A stretch of DNA of 64,000 nt, taken from Staphylococcus saccharolyticus. GTDB taxonomy: Bacteria; Bacillota; Bacilli; Staphylococcales; Staphylococcaceae. The notes beneath the pieces are model-generated. The model ran no database searches and had not been told where the DNA came from. It saw nothing but the letters and a program-made list of their open reading frames with translations. Position numbers and translations under genes: made by a program. Below are positions 1 to 8,961 of the stretch, one piece after another (the stretch's first letter is position 1; each line of letters opens with the position of its first letter). Where the stretch lies: assembly GCF_900458815.1 (NCBI RefSeq), contig NZ_UHDZ01000001.1, forward strand, positions 744,001-808,000, read 5' to 3'.

Positions 1-114
1 CTCACCCCTGCAACGAGGACTAGAGTTGAAAAAAGCTTGATATAAGCGCATTTTCAATTCAGTCATCGACTGCCAATATGCTAAAAATACCTGATGATTG
101 ATGTCCCAAGCTCA
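1..114 (+). repeat. Staphylococcal intergenic repeat, copy 1 (cut by window edge)
   Basis: This non-coding stretch is nearly identical to parts of two other places in the window (about 5088-5281 on the same strand and about 30618-30767 on the opposite strand). Shared blocks include GCTTGATATAAGC, TTCAATTCAGTCATCGACTG and a terminal TTGATGTCCCA. The other copies begin with GTGGGACAGAATTC, which would lie to the left of the window here. I see no ORF and no terminal inverted repeats of an IS, so it looks like a small intergenic repeat family. Confidence 0.75.
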
Positions 115-129
115 TTTCCCTGGATTTGC

Positions 130-444
130 TTATAGTCTATCTAAAGGTGATAGTACTTTAGCCTTAACTATTTCACTATTAATGACGGGTGGATCTTTTG
201 ATTGCCCACTATTTTTATGGGCTTCTTTAAATACATCACTGTTAACCCAATTTTTAAAATCTTCCTCGGTTTCCCACCAAGAGTTAACATACAAGTCTTT
301 ACTATATACGTCTCTCTCAATTTGCCAAACTTCAATGCTATTAAAGTCTTTTAAAGATTGAAGTTGACCACCTTTTGTAAATCTGAGTGCCATTTTTTCT
401 GCAAATCCTTTTTTTACTGTAATTCTATTAGTTACCACAAACAT
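130..444 (-). CDS. IsdG/HmoA-like antibiotic-biosynthesis-monooxygenase (ABM) fold protein, probable heme-degrading monooxygenase
   Basis: A 104-residue single ABM domain protein. Members of the IsdG/IsdI family bind heme in the cytoplasm and open its ring to release iron. The Asn, Trp and His that form the IsdG catalytic triad are present at residues 6, 66 and 76 when counted from the chosen start, exactly the spacing of S. aureus IsdI. The frame could open three codons earlier (453), but the GGAGG lies only 1 base from that ATG and 9 bases from the one chosen. It is a monocistronic gene reading away from its neighbours. Sequence identity to true IsdG looks modest, so it may be another ABM protein of the HmoA type. 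No Fur box was recognised with confidence. Confidence 0.7.
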   Translation of the reverse strand: MFVVTNRITVKKGFAEKMALRFTKGGQLQSLKDFNSIEVWQIERDVYSKDLYVNSWWETEEDFKNWVNSDVFKEAHKNSGQSKDPPVINSEIVKAKVLSPLDRL

Positions 445-580
445 ATATGTCATACCTCCAAATGTATTACCTTCAATATAATATGAAGAAGCTTTAATAT
501 CAATTTAATCATCTAATTATGAATATGAATGAAGTGAAATAGTTGTTAATAACGTATGATAAATAAAAATATATAAAATT

Positions 581-607
581 GTCGACAAAGTTTAGAACTT
601 TGTCGAC
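581..607 (-). terminator. Perfect 12-bp hairpin terminator
   Basis: GTCGACAAAGTT, a 3-base TAG loop, then AACTTTGTCGAC. On the minus strand it is followed by an A/T-rich tract with a short T run. It lies 30 bases after the stop of the small minus-strand gene and so likely ends that transcript. Confidence 0.75.
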
Positions 608-636
608 AGTAAATTTATTTAAAAAGTATGTACTTA

Positions 637-897
637 TTATTTAGTTAATTCGTTATATACCTTTTGGTCATTTTGTGTGTAGATAATGCATAAATGATGA
701 TCAGTATCAATAAGAACACGATTAGTTTTTCCAAATGTAGAACCGATTCGAGAAATCTCCTTACCGTTTTCTTCTGGTACTGCATGAATATCTTGGTCTT
801 GTGAAACATGTTTAATTTCATTAGTTGGAATTTTGATATCTGCAACTCGCCATTGAATTCGTACCTCATTATCATTTTTCTTTACTGTCATTGCCAT
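637..897 (-). CDS. Small SunI/YnzG-like protein (bacterial PH-like domain)
   Basis: An 86-residue soluble protein of unknown role. The pattern of a short N-terminal strand, a [17 protein letters not shown] segment (residues 12-24), then a conserved [10 protein letters not shown] block (56-65) resembles the Bacillus YnzG family. That family is related to the sublancin immunity protein SunI, which has a pleckstrin-homology-like fold. There are no transmembrane segments, unlike SunI itself, so an immunity role is not implied. AAGGAAG sits about 8 bases before the ATG. A perfect hairpin terminator follows the stop. The family call is from memory and unverified. Confidence 0.55.
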   Translation of the reverse strand: MAMTVKKNDNEVRIQWRVADIKIPTNEIKHVSQDQDIHAVPEENGKEISRIGSTFGKTNRVLIDTDHHLCIIYTQNDQKVYNELTK

Positions 898-1079
898 TAA
901 AAATACTTCCTTTAAATAGTTTGTACGTTTATCATAAATAATTTTGTAATCGCTTTCAAGTATTATGTGATGCTTTTTATATATTGTGCCATACTAATTG
1001 TTTTGTGTGAATAACACGAAAGTATGTTCGCTTTTTGGTTACATATGTGATAAGATACATACAAGAAGGAGAACGTTCA

Positions 1080-1589
1080 ATGACAGGAAAAACACATGCA
1101 TCATGCGGCTTTTTAGTTGGCGCACTTACTACTCAATATCTTCAAACAGATGTATTTACTTCAGTTACTATTATTATATTATCAGTAATTTCTAGTTTGC
1201 TCCCTGATATATGTCATACGCAAAGTAAATTTGGGAGACGATTTAAAATATTAAGTTTTATAACTAGATTATTATTTGGGCATAGGACTTTTACCCATTC
1301 ATTATCCTTTATCGCTACTATTATTTTTTTACTGTACTTAATCCAAACTCCGGTGTATTATATGGTTGCAATTGTTATTGGTATGATTTCACATGTTATA
1401 CTAGACATGTTAACCCCAAAAGGTGTTAAGTTATTTTACCCATTACGAATTAATGTAGTATCACCAATTCATTTTAAAACTGGGGGACTAGTGGATTTGT
1501 CTTTAGCTACTGCGTTAGGTGTTGGAGCCTTATATACACTATTTCAACCATATATCAATCACCTCACTCAACAGTGGTTATCACATTAA
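1080..1589 (+). CDS. YdjM-family membrane-bound metal-dependent hydrolase
   Basis: A 169-residue integral membrane protein with about four hydrophobic segments. The sequence shows the family's metal-binding hallmarks: an early TGKTH motif at residues 2-6, a GHRTFTHS motif near residues 75-82, and an SHVILDMLTPKG motif near 115-126. The B. subtilis and E. coli YdjM proteins carry the same His/Asp set, and E. coli YdjM belongs to the LexA regulon; the substrate is unknown. The ATG was chosen because AAGGAG lies 8 bases upstream; the open frame extends 15 codons further without a ribosome site. It is followed after 57 bases by the UDP-sugar pyrophosphorylase gene. Confidence 0.75.
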   Translation: MTGKTHASCGFLVGALTTQYLQTDVFTSVTIIILSVISSLLPDICHTQSKFGRRFKILSFITRLLFGHRTFTHSLSFIATIIFLLYLIQTPVYYMVAIVIGMISHVILDMLTPKGVKLFYPLRINVVSPIHFKTGGLVDLSLATALGVGALYTLFQPYINHLTQQWLSH

Positions 1590-1646
1590 GTTTGTGTGAG
1601 TCAGGGAATAAACATTTAAAATCATTAATGCACAAGGAGAGTTATC

Positions 1647-2834
1647 ATGTTAGACAAAAATCAATTGGAAAAATATAACCAAGAACATTTGTATGAATAT
1701 GAGAAATTAATGAGTAATAATGAAAAATATGCTTTAGAAGATAAAGTAGAAGAACTCAATCTTGAAGACATACAAAAGTTATATCAACATTTGTACGTTA
1801 ATAGACAATCTATTGATGATATATCTTCTGTCTCTGAAGTTGAGTATGAAGTAAAATCAAAATTCACTGAAAAAGAAAAATATACATATGAACAAAAAGG
1901 GTTTGAAGCGATTAGAAATGGTGAATTTGCAGTTTTACTAATGGCTGGCGGACAAGGTACACGTCTTGGCTATAAAGGACCTAAAGGTTCATTTGAAATA
2001 GAAGGAATAAGTTTGTTTGAACTTCAAGCCCGCCAATTGATTCATCTTAAGAAACAAACGGGGCATACTATCAACTGGTATATCATGACAAGCGATATTA
2101 ATCATGAAGAAACATTAAACTATTTCAAACAGCATCATTATTTTGATTATGATTCTAATCACATGCACTTCTTCAAACAAGATAATATAGTAGCTTTAAG
2201 TGAAGAAGGAAAGCTTATTTTGAACAAAGATGGACATATTATGGAGACGCCAAATGGTAATGGTGGTGTATTTAAATCACTTAAGCAAGCTGGATACTTA
2301 GATAAAATGGAAAGAGATCATGTTAAATATATATTTTTAAATAATATTGATAATGTACTTGTTAAAGTTTTAGATCCACTATTTGCAGGTTACACAGTCG
2401 TACATAATAGAGATATTACTTCTAAATCAATTCAGCCAAAAAATGGGGAAAGTGTTGGACGTTTAGTGAATATTGATTGTAAAGATACAGTATTAGAGTA
2501 TTCTGAACTAAATCCTGAAGTGGCTAATGATTTTTATAACGCCAATATAGGTATACATGCATTTAAGCTTGCGTTTATTAATAGTGCTGTAGATAGAGAG
2601 TTACCTTATCATTTGGCTATCAAGAAATTAAAACAGTTAGATGAAAATTTTGGAGTAGTTGAACTACCTACACTAAAATTTGAATTGTTTTATTTTGATA
2701 TTTTTAAATATGGAACAAGTTTTATTACGTTACAAGTCCCAAGAGAAGAAGAATTTTCGCCTTTAAAAAATAAAGAAGGAAAAGATAGTGTAGAAACTGC
2801 TACAGAAGATTTGAAAAGAATGGGCTTGATTTAA
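1647..2834 (+). CDS. UDPGP-type nucleotide-sugar pyrophosphorylase (probable UDP-GlcNAc/UDP-hexose pyrophosphorylase)
   Basis: A 395-residue cytoplasmic enzyme of the UDPGP type 1 family, which joins UTP with a sugar 1-phosphate to give a UDP-sugar plus pyrophosphate. The nucleotide-binding signature [18 protein letters not shown] lies near residues 96-113, and a [12 protein letters not shown] motif lies near 203-214. The family is best known from eukaryotes, but staphylococci carry a homologue of this length. The bacterial route to UDP-GlcNAc normally uses GlmU, so this enzyme is an additional one of unproven substrate. GGAG is 7 bases before the ATG. The hemolysin III gene follows after 18 bases, so the two are probably co-transcribed. 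Confidence 0.8.
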   Translation: MLDKNQLEKYNQEHLYEYEKLMSNNEKYALEDKVEELNLEDIQKLYQHLYVNRQSIDDISSVSEVEYEVKSKFTEKEKYTYEQKGFEAIRNGEFAVLLMAGGQGTRLGYKGPKGSFEIEGISLFELQARQLIHLKKQTGHTINWYIMTSDINHEETLNYFKQHHYFDYDSNHMHFFKQDNIVALSEEGKLILNKDGHIMETPNGNGGVFKSLKQAGYLDKMERDHVKYIFLNNIDNVLVKVLDPLFAGYTVVHNRDITSKSIQPKNGESVGRLVNIDCKDTVLEYSELNPEVANDFYNANIGIHAFKLAFINSAVDRELPYHLAIKKLKQLDENFGVVELPTLKFELFYFDIFKYGTSFITLQVPREEEFSPLKNKEGKDSVETATEDLKRMGLI

Positions 2835-2852
2835 TTAAAGGCGGTGGCATAG

Positions 2853-3539
2853 ATGCCTCAATCATCTAAGCATAAAAAAAACGAGTCTGTTGTAGAAACA
2901 TTCAAGGATATCATTCCTTTATCATTCGGAGAAGAAATAGGTAATGCAGCGTCACATGGTGCAGCTGCATTACTAACGTTATTTATTTTACCTTATGCAG
3001 CAGTACATAGTTTTAATAAAGGCGGTACATTAGAATCAGTTAGTGTTTCAATTTATGTCATAAGTATTTTTATGATGTTAATCTCATCAACAATCTATCA
3101 TTCAATGCAGAATGAAACAGCTCAGAAATATATTTTAAGAATTATAGATCACAGTATGATATACGTTGCAATATCAGGAACATATACACCTGTGCTGCTG
3201 ACTGTTGTTGGAGGATGGCTAGGGTGGTTAGTTACTATCTTATTATGGGGAACTACTTTATGGGGTATCTTGTATAAATCTATTGCTACAACTGTAAATC
3301 ATAAACTTAGCCTCATTGTTTATTTAATCATGGGATGGGTTGGAATTATATTTTTACCAATTATCATCATAAGAACTTCATGGTTGTTTATTTTATTTAT
3401 TTTTCTCGGTGGCCTTTCATATACAATAGGCGCATGGTTTTATGCTCAAAAGAATAGACCATATTTCCATATGATTTGGCATATATTTATAGTTTTAGCT
3501 TCTTTCTTACATATGATAGGTATTCTTTATTTTATGTAG
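2853..3539 (+). CDS. Hemolysin III family (PAQR-like) membrane protein
   Basis: A 228-residue protein with seven predicted membrane spans. Family hallmarks are the EEIGNAASHGAAA motif near residues 27-39, the SSTIYHSM motif near 77-84, IDHSMIY near 97-103, and a C-terminal WHIFIVLASFLHM segment holding the last conserved histidines. These His/Asp/Ser residues are the putative metal site of the PAQR superfamily. The name comes from a Bacillus cereus protein reported to be cytolytic when expressed in E. coli; in most bacteria the role is unknown. It appears co-transcribed with the upstream pyrophosphorylase and ends at a clear hairpin terminator. Confidence 0.85.
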   Translation: MPQSSKHKKNESVVETFKDIIPLSFGEEIGNAASHGAAALLTLFILPYAAVHSFNKGGTLESVSVSIYVISIFMMLISSTIYHSMQNETAQKYILRIIDHSMIYVAISGTYTPVLLTVVGGWLGWLVTILLWGTTLWGILYKSIATTVNHKLSLIVYLIMGWVGIIFLPIIIIRTSWLFILFIFLGGLSYTIGAWFYAQKNRPYFHMIWHIFIVLASFLHMIGILYFM

Positions 3540-3548
3540 GTAAGAATA

Positions 3549-3585
3549 AGCGGTAGAGCACATTTGGCTCTGCCGTTTATTTTTT
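3549..3585 (+). terminator. Rho-independent terminator after the hemolysin III gene
   Basis: CGGTAGAGC, a short loop, GGCTCTGCCG, then a T-rich tail with six T. It directly follows the stop of the two-gene unit. Confidence 0.85.
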
Positions 3586-3680
3586 CATTTATTAAAATTT
3601 ATCATAATGGATGACTGTATACAAATTTTGATAATCTTATGATTTTAAAGTTCAATTTAAGTTTAAAGGAGATTTTTACT

Positions 3681-5027
3681 ATGAGGATAAAGTCAATAGT
3701 AACTGTTACAGCACTTATACTTATCATGTTTATGGCTGCTATAGAAACATCTATTATTTCTTTAGCTTTACCAACCATAAAGACCAATCTGCATGCTGGA
3801 AATTTTGTGTCGTTAGTTTTTACGGTGTACTTTATAGCTTTAGTAATTGCTAATCCGATTGTCGGAGAATTATTATCAAGATTTAAAATTCTTTACATAG
3901 CTGTTATAGGTGTCTCTCTTTTTGCCATCGGTAGTTTGATGTCAGGGTTGAGTGACACATTTACTTTTTTAATTATTTCTAGAGTTATACAGGGCTTTGG
4001 AGCAGGCGTTATGATGTCTCTATCACAAATTGTACCTAAGTTAGCATTTGAAATACCACTTAGATATAAAATAATGGGAATTGTGGGAAGTGTTTGGGGA
4101 ATTTCAAGTATTATAGGGCCTTTATTAGGCGGAGCTATTTTGGAGTTTGCTACATGGCATTGGTTGTTCTTTATAAATTTACCGATAGCAATCATAGCTA
4201 TTATATTAGTTTTTATTACTTTTCACTTTCCAAATGAAGAACATGCTAATCCAAGTCGCTTTGATGTAAAGGGCTTAACCATATTTTACATTTTTATAGC
4301 GTTGTTAATGTTTGGATTACTTAATCAACATCAAATCATTTTTAATATTGTTTCTATTATTTTAGCAGTTATTGTCCTTTGGCTGTTATTTAAAATAGAA
4401 ACTAAAGTAGAACAGCCATTTTTACCAATTTCAGAATTTAATACTTCTATAGTTTTAGTATTTATAACTGATTTGTTTATAGCTATGTCGCTAATGGGCT
4501 ATAATTTGTACATCCCAGTATACCTTCAAGAGAAATTAAGCTTATTCCCATTACAAAGTGGTTTAATTATTTTTCCATTATCAGTAGCTTGGATTACACT
4601 TAACTTTAATTTAGCTAAAATTGAGATGTACATGACTAGAAAAGCATTGTATATTTGTTCTTTTACGGTTCTTATACTATGCAGTATTATAATTATTTTT
4701 GGCTTAAAAGTCCCTTTACTTATCGCTTTTGCGGTAATTTTTGCAGGGCTTAGCTTTGGTTTTGTTTATACTAAGGATAGTGTTATAGTGCAAGAGGAAA
4801 GTACACCAAAAAATATGAAAAAAATGATGTCATTTTATGCATTGACTAAGAATCTAGGTTCTTCAATGGGCTCGACGATTATGGGATACATGTATGCTAT
4901 AAACTTTGGATTATTAGGAGATAACTTACATAATGTATTAGGATTGATAATTATCATTTCATTATGTTTAACAATAATGTGGTTTTTTATTTATAAAGAT
5001 GAAAATATCATAAGCCAAAAAAGTTAA
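3681..5027 (+). CDS. sdrM: SdrM-like multidrug efflux transporter (MFS, DHA2 type)
   Basis: A 448-residue major facilitator of the 14-spanning DHA2 drug:proton antiporter family. The N-terminal helix carries a conserved acidic residue in an AAIETSIISLALPTI segment (about residues 19-33), and an SRVIQGFGAG motif C lies around residues 100-109. In S. aureus SdrM exports norfloxacin, acriflavine and ethidium. The gene order sdrM-sepA-lmrB seen here matches S. aureus, which is the main reason for the symbol. The ATG at 3681 has AAAGGAG 9 bases upstream; the frame opens 14 codons earlier without a ribosome site. It is separated from sepA by 412 bases that hold an intergenic repeat. Confidence 0.82.
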   Translation: MRIKSIVTVTALILIMFMAAIETSIISLALPTIKTNLHAGNFVSLVFTVYFIALVIANPIVGELLSRFKILYIAVIGVSLFAIGSLMSGLSDTFTFLIISRVIQGFGAGVMMSLSQIVPKLAFEIPLRYKIMGIVGSVWGISSIIGPLLGGAILEFATWHWLFFINLPIAIIAIILVFITFHFPNEEHANPSRFDVKGLTIFYIFIALLMFGLLNQHQIIFNIVSIILAVIVLWLLFKIETKVEQPFLPISEFNTSIVLVFITDLFIAMSLMGYNLYIPVYLQEKLSLFPLQSGLIIFPLSVAWITLNFNLAKIEMYMTRKALYICSFTVLILCSIIIIFGLKVPLLIAFAVIFAGLSFGFVYTKDSVIVQEESTPKNMKKMMSFYALTKNLGSSMGSTIMGYMYAINFGLLGDNLHNVLGLIIIISLCLTIMWFFIYKDENIISQKS

Positions 5028-5439
5028 ATACTTCTCTTAAAAAGACCAATTGCATCAATGTATAATGATTAATTTTGAGTGAAGTGGGACAGAATTCGTA
5101 TTGAATGCGTTGAACCAGCCCTGAACCCCAACTTACACTGTATGTAGAATTTTTGTAATGAAATTACTTTTGTTGGGGTCCCGAACTATAGTTGAGAAGA
5201 GCTTGATATAAGCGTATGTTCAATTCAGTCATCGACTGTCAATGCGTTAAAAACACCTAAGACATGAATTGATGTCCCAGGAACTTACTTTTTAAGTGAT
5301 ACTATATAATTTTTTAACTTAGACAAGATATTAAAATTGTACATGTAATAGTTAAATCATCACTAAAATTTTATATTTTATATGATAATGTATACGTGAT
5401 AATATAAACATGTATTATAAAAAGTAAGGGGGGACAAGT
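5028..5439. other. Intergenic region sdrM-sepA
   Basis: 412 bases without a gene. It contains the intergenic repeat at 5088-5281. The remaining 158 bases before sepA are very A/T-rich and probably hold the sepA promoter, though I could not pick one with confidence. I see no small ORF with a ribosome site. Confidence 0.6.
5088..5281 (+). repeat. Staphylococcal intergenic repeat, copy 2, with a nested STAR-like hairpin
   Basis: It begins GTGGGACAGAATTCGTATTG and ends TTGATGTCCCAG, matching the two other copies in the window. Unlike them, its centre holds an inverted pair CCCCAAC (5126-5132) and GTTGGGG (5172-5178) flanking an A/T-rich stretch. This resembles the S. aureus STAR repeat. It occupies most of the space between sdrM and sepA. 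Confidence 0.75.
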
Positions 5440-5910
5440 GTGATGAAATTTTTTAAAAATAAATCTTATAATTTATTTGTAACACTTATTGTTCTCGCTA
5501 TCTTTGTATTATCAGGTGCAATTTTTTTAACTTTCTTAGGATTTGGATTGTATGGTTTAAGTCGAATTCTTATTTTCTTTCATTTAGGTTATTTCGGATA
5601 TAATAAAAATTTTTATGATAATTTATTTTATTATGGCAGCTATATCGTATTAGGCTATTTTACTTTATTTGCAGTTGAGCATTTAATGAATTATTTTAAG
5701 AAAAAGCTACCTAGTAATCCATATTTTCAAGGAATAACCTTTCATCTAATTTCTTATATTGTTACTACAATAATGTTCTATTTTATTGTTCATATACATT
5801 ACGTTTACATCAATATTCAATTTTGGGTAATTATGATTATCATAGGCTTTTTATTTATATGCAAAGAAATTTTTTATCCGGAAAGTAAAAATTTAAATAA
5901 TAAAAAATAA
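5440..5910 (+). CDS. sepA: SepA multidrug efflux protein
   Basis: A 156-residue protein with four hydrophobic segments (roughly residues 10-40, 63-80, 101-122, 127-147). It matches my memory of S. aureus SepA (157 residues), including the [20 protein letters not shown] segment and the C-terminal [10 protein letters not shown]. SepA contributes to resistance to antiseptics such as chlorhexidine and acriflavine and defines its own small efflux family. Translation may begin at GTG (5440) or at the adjacent ATG (5443); a strong AGGGGGG lies just upstream of both. It lies between sdrM and lmrB as in S. aureus. Confidence 0.9.
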   Translation: MMKFFKNKSYNLFVTLIVLAIFVLSGAIFLTFLGFGLYGLSRILIFFHLGYFGYNKNFYDNLFYYGSYIVLGYFTLFAVEHLMNYFKKKLPSNPYFQGITFHLISYIVTTIMFYFIVHIHYVYINIQFWVIMIIIGFLFICKEIFYPESKNLNNKK

Positions 5911-5994
5911 CTCTATTAAGCAATTAGTTTGTATTGCTCTTTTAAATTTGGTTGAATAATTAACTGTTAAGAAAATAAAAAGGAGTAATTATTT

Positions 5995-7398
5995 ATGGCC
6001 AGTAATCAGTTACCTAAAACAAAACGTAATTTAATAGTATCTGTAATGTTAATAAGTGCTTTTGTGGCCATTTTAAATCAAACTTTATTGAATACTGATT
6101 TGCCTCATATTATGCGTGAATTAAAAATTAATGAAAATACATCGCAGTGGCTGATAACTGGATTTATGCTTGTCAATGGGGTTATGATTCCACTTACTGC
6201 TTATCTTATGGATAAAGTTAAAACGAGACCTTTATATCTTGCAGCTATGGGAACATTTCTCTTAGGCTCTATTATAGCTGCGCTAGCTCCTAACTTTGGT
6301 GTATTGATGACCGCACGAGTTATCCAAGCCATGGGTGCTGGATTATTAATGCCACTTATGCAGTTTACGTTATTTACTTTATTCTCTAGAGAACATCGTG
6401 GCTTTGCAATGGGTCTTGCCGGATTAGTTATTCAATTTGCACCTGCAATAGGTCCTACATTTACAGGATTGATTATTGATAATGCCAGCTGGAGAGTACC
6501 GTTTATTGTCATTGTGGGTATAGCTTTGATTGCTTTTATATTTGGTTTTATCTCAATATCAAGTTATAACACTACAAAGGATACAAAATTAGATAAAAGA
6601 TCTGTCGTTTATTCTACTGTTGGATTTGGCATCATGTTATATGCTTTTAGTAGTGCTGGGAATTTAGGATTTTTCAATTCAATAGTGATTGGTGCACTAA
6701 TCATTAGTTTGTTTATTATTTCAATTTTTGTTCGAAGACAAATCACAATTTTAAATCCATTATTGAATTTAAAAGTATTTAATAATAAAATTTTTTGTTT
6801 TTGTACGATCACATCAATGATTATTATGTTATCTATGATAGGTCCAGCACTGCTTATCCCGCTTTATGTTCAAAATGCGTTAGGTTTATCTGCATTGTTA
6901 TCTGGTTTAGTAATTATGCCAGGAGCAATTATTAACGGTATTATGTCAGTGTTTACTGGTAAATTCTATGATAAGTATGGTCCAAGACCTTTAATATTTA
7001 CAGGTTTTACGCTCTTAATGATTTGCACATTATTACTTTGTTTCCTTAAAATAGATACGTCATATAGTTACTTAATTGTCATCTACGCTATTCGCATGTT
7101 CGCTGTGTCACTTCTTATGATGCCAATTAATACAACTGGTATTAATTCATTGAGTAATGATAATATCTCTCATGGTACGGCAATTATGAATTTTGGACGT
7201 GTGATGGCCGGTTCAATAGGTACAGCATTAATGGTTACCTTCATGAGTATAGGTGCAAAATGGATAAGTCCCGCATCTTCTACTCATACAAGTAAAGAAA
7301 TATTACAACGTCAAAGTGTGGCTGCAGGAGTGGATGTCTCTTTTGCTATGGTTACTGTTTTTGTAATTATTGCATTTATTTTATCTTTATTTATTTAA
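5995..7398 (+). CDS. lmrB: LmrB-like drug efflux transporter (MFS, DHA2 type)
   Basis: A 467-residue 14-spanning DHA2 family transporter. A LNQTLLNTDLPHIM segment in the first helix (about residues 27-40) and an ARVIQAMGAGLLMPL antiporter motif C (about 103-117) are visible. Homologues in Bacillus (LmrB) confer lincomycin and puromycin resistance; in S. aureus the gene lies next to sepA as here. AAAGGAG lies 9 bases before the ATG. The protein stops right at the end of the last hydrophobic segment, without the usual short charged tail, so a small C-terminal truncation is possible. A hairpin terminator follows. Confidence 0.85.
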   Translation: MASNQLPKTKRNLIVSVMLISAFVAILNQTLLNTDLPHIMRELKINENTSQWLITGFMLVNGVMIPLTAYLMDKVKTRPLYLAAMGTFLLGSIIAALAPNFGVLMTARVIQAMGAGLLMPLMQFTLFTLFSREHRGFAMGLAGLVIQFAPAIGPTFTGLIIDNASWRVPFIVIVGIALIAFIFGFISISSYNTTKDTKLDKRSVVYSTVGFGIMLYAFSSAGNLGFFNSIVIGALIISLFIISIFVRRQITILNPLLNLKVFNNKIFCFCTITSMIIMLSMIGPALLIPLYVQNALGLSALLSGLVIMPGAIINGIMSVFTGKFYDKYGPRPLIFTGFTLLMICTLLLCFLKIDTSYSYLIVIYAIRMFAVSLLMMPINTTGINSLSNDNISHGTAIMNFGRVMAGSIGTALMVTFMSIGAKWISPASSTHTSKEILQRQSVAAGVDVSFAMVTVFVIIAFILSLFI

Positions 7399-7453
7399 GA
7401 GCCAAGTAAAAATTCTCATAATATTAGAAAAGTATAAAAAAACAATTATTCAT

Positions 7454-7493
7454 GAAAGTTAGTCCTACATTGTGCGGGCTAACTTCTTTTTTT
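7454..7493 (+). terminator. Rho-independent terminator after lmrB
   Basis: GTTAGTCC and GGGCTAAC form a stem, extended by flanking A/T pairs, followed by CTTCTTTTTTT. Confidence 0.8.
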
Positions 7494-7592
7494 ATATAAT
7501 AAAAAGTTTTATACTCAAACAGTTGATTTATATCAACTAGCAATCTCAGTTGCTATGTAAATAAATTAATATTAATTAAGGGGGGATTTACT

Positions 7593-8657
7593 TTGTTAAC
7601 GGTAAATCAAGTCAAAGAAATAATAGGTGCATTAAAAGATCCAATTATTAATGTACCTTTAAAAGAAACAGATGGAATTGTTAACGTGTCCATCAAAGAA
7701 AATATTGAACATCTAAGTCTAAAAGTTGCTATGGCTCAACTAGGTGGACAACCACAGCTAGATTTACAAATGTCTATTGTTAAAGCGTTGAAAGAAAATG
7801 GTGCAAATACTGTAGGTATACGTTTTGAAGAATTACCAGTAGAAATAGTGGAAAAGTATAGAGGTAAAGGTACTGAAAAACCTAAAACGATTGAAGGGCT
7901 ACTATCTCAAAATAATCCTGTTGAGTTTATTTCTATTGCTTCTGGTAAAGGGGGAGTTGGTAAATCGACTGTGGCAGTTAATTTAGCAGTTGCTTTAGCT
8001 CGTGAAGGGAAAAAAGTTGGCTTAGTAGATGCTGATATTTATGGATTTAGTGTACCTGATATGATGGGAATTGAAGAAAGACCAGGGATAGACGGTAAAG
8101 AAATTATTCCTGTTGAGCGACATGGAGTAAAAGTGATTTCTATGGCGTTCTTTGTCGAAGAAAATGCCCCTGTTATATGGAGAGGGCCTATGTTAGGTAA
8201 AATGCTTATAAATTTCTTTACAGAAGTTCAATGGGGTAATTTAGATTATCTTTTGCTTGATTTACCACCAGGAACTGGTGATGTGGCACTAGACGTTCAT
8301 TCAATGCTTCCTTCAAGCAAAGAAATTATTGTTACAACGCCTCATCCAACAGCAGCTTTTGTTGCAGCAAGAGCAGGTGTTATGGCTAAACATACGGAAC
8401 ATTCTATATTAGGTGTTATTGAAAATATGAGTTATTTTGAAAGTAAAGAAACGGGTAACAAAGAATATGTATTTGGTAAAGGTGGAGGAACTAAGCTTGC
8501 AAACGAACTTGATACGCAATTATTAGGTGAACTTCCTTTAGAACAACCTACTTGGATACCAAATGATTTTTCACCTTCTATTTACCAACTTGATGATAGA
8601 TTAGGAAAAATTTATAAATCGATAGCAAGAAAAGTCATCGCTACTACCCAAAAGTAA
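7593..8657 (+). CDS. apbC: ApbC/Mrp-type iron-sulfur cluster carrier ATPase
   Basis: A 354-residue cytoplasmic protein. An N-terminal MIP18 (DUF59)-like domain (residues 1-90) is followed by a deviant Walker P-loop NTPase domain with SGKGGVGKST (about 117-126), the DADIYG motif (about 145-150) and the DLPPGTGD motif (about 222-229). ApbC of S. aureus binds and transfers iron-sulfur clusters to apoproteins. The protein here contains no cysteine at all: the region that holds CxxC in most Mrp/Nbp35 proteins reads SYFESKETGN. This must affect how a cluster is held. TTG (7593) is the start, with AAGGGGGG 7 bases upstream. It is monocistronic with a strong terminator. Confidence 0.88.
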   Translation: MLTVNQVKEIIGALKDPIINVPLKETDGIVNVSIKENIEHLSLKVAMAQLGGQPQLDLQMSIVKALKENGANTVGIRFEELPVEIVEKYRGKGTEKPKTIEGLLSQNNPVEFISIASGKGGVGKSTVAVNLAVALAREGKKVGLVDADIYGFSVPDMMGIEERPGIDGKEIIPVERHGVKVISMAFFVEENAPVIWRGPMLGKMLINFFTEVQWGNLDYLLLDLPPGTGDVALDVHSMLPSSKEIIVTTPHPTAAFVAARAGVMAKHTEHSILGVIENMSYFESKETGNKEYVFGKGGGTKLANELDTQLLGELPLEQPTWIPNDFSPSIYQLDDRLGKIYKSIARKVIATTQK

Positions 8658-8685
8658 TCTTGTATTTAATATCAAACGTAGTTAT

Positions 8686-8721
8686 AATCGTACGAATTTA
8701 TTTTATTTTCGTACGATTTTT
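8686..8721 (+). terminator. Rho-independent terminator after apbC
   Basis: AATCGTACGAA and TTCGTACGATT form a perfect 11-bp stem with an A/T loop, followed by a T run. Confidence 0.9.
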
Positions 8722-8812
8722 CTGTTGCAAAATTTTTGAATCATGCTAAAATGTCTTTTTGTGAGCTAATAAAAGAGAGCTCAAATAAATTTAAATTAAT
8801 TTGATTTAATTG

Positions 8813-8841
8813 TTGACTTGAAAACATAAAATTGATATTAT
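8813..8841 (+). promoter_or_regulatory. rRNA operon promoter P1
   Basis: TTGACT, 17-base spacer, TATTAT. It lies about 280 bases before the 16S gene. Confidence 0.8.
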
Positions 8842-8961
8842 ACAAAAGTCACTGAAAAGTGAATGTAAAATATATAATCACTTTGTTAAGAGAGTGTAAA
8901 ACTCACCCTTGCAAAGATGGTTAAATCGAATTAAAATGAATGAAGTAATCTTAATTATTCG

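Noticed and set aside
581..607. GTCGACAAAGTT palindrome as a repressor operator
   Set aside because: Position directly after a stop codon and similar hairpins after glmS and rpmE2 make a terminator more likely.
5088..5281. Insertion sequence remnant
   Set aside because: No transposase frame and no flanking target duplication seen; it matches the dispersed intergenic repeat instead.
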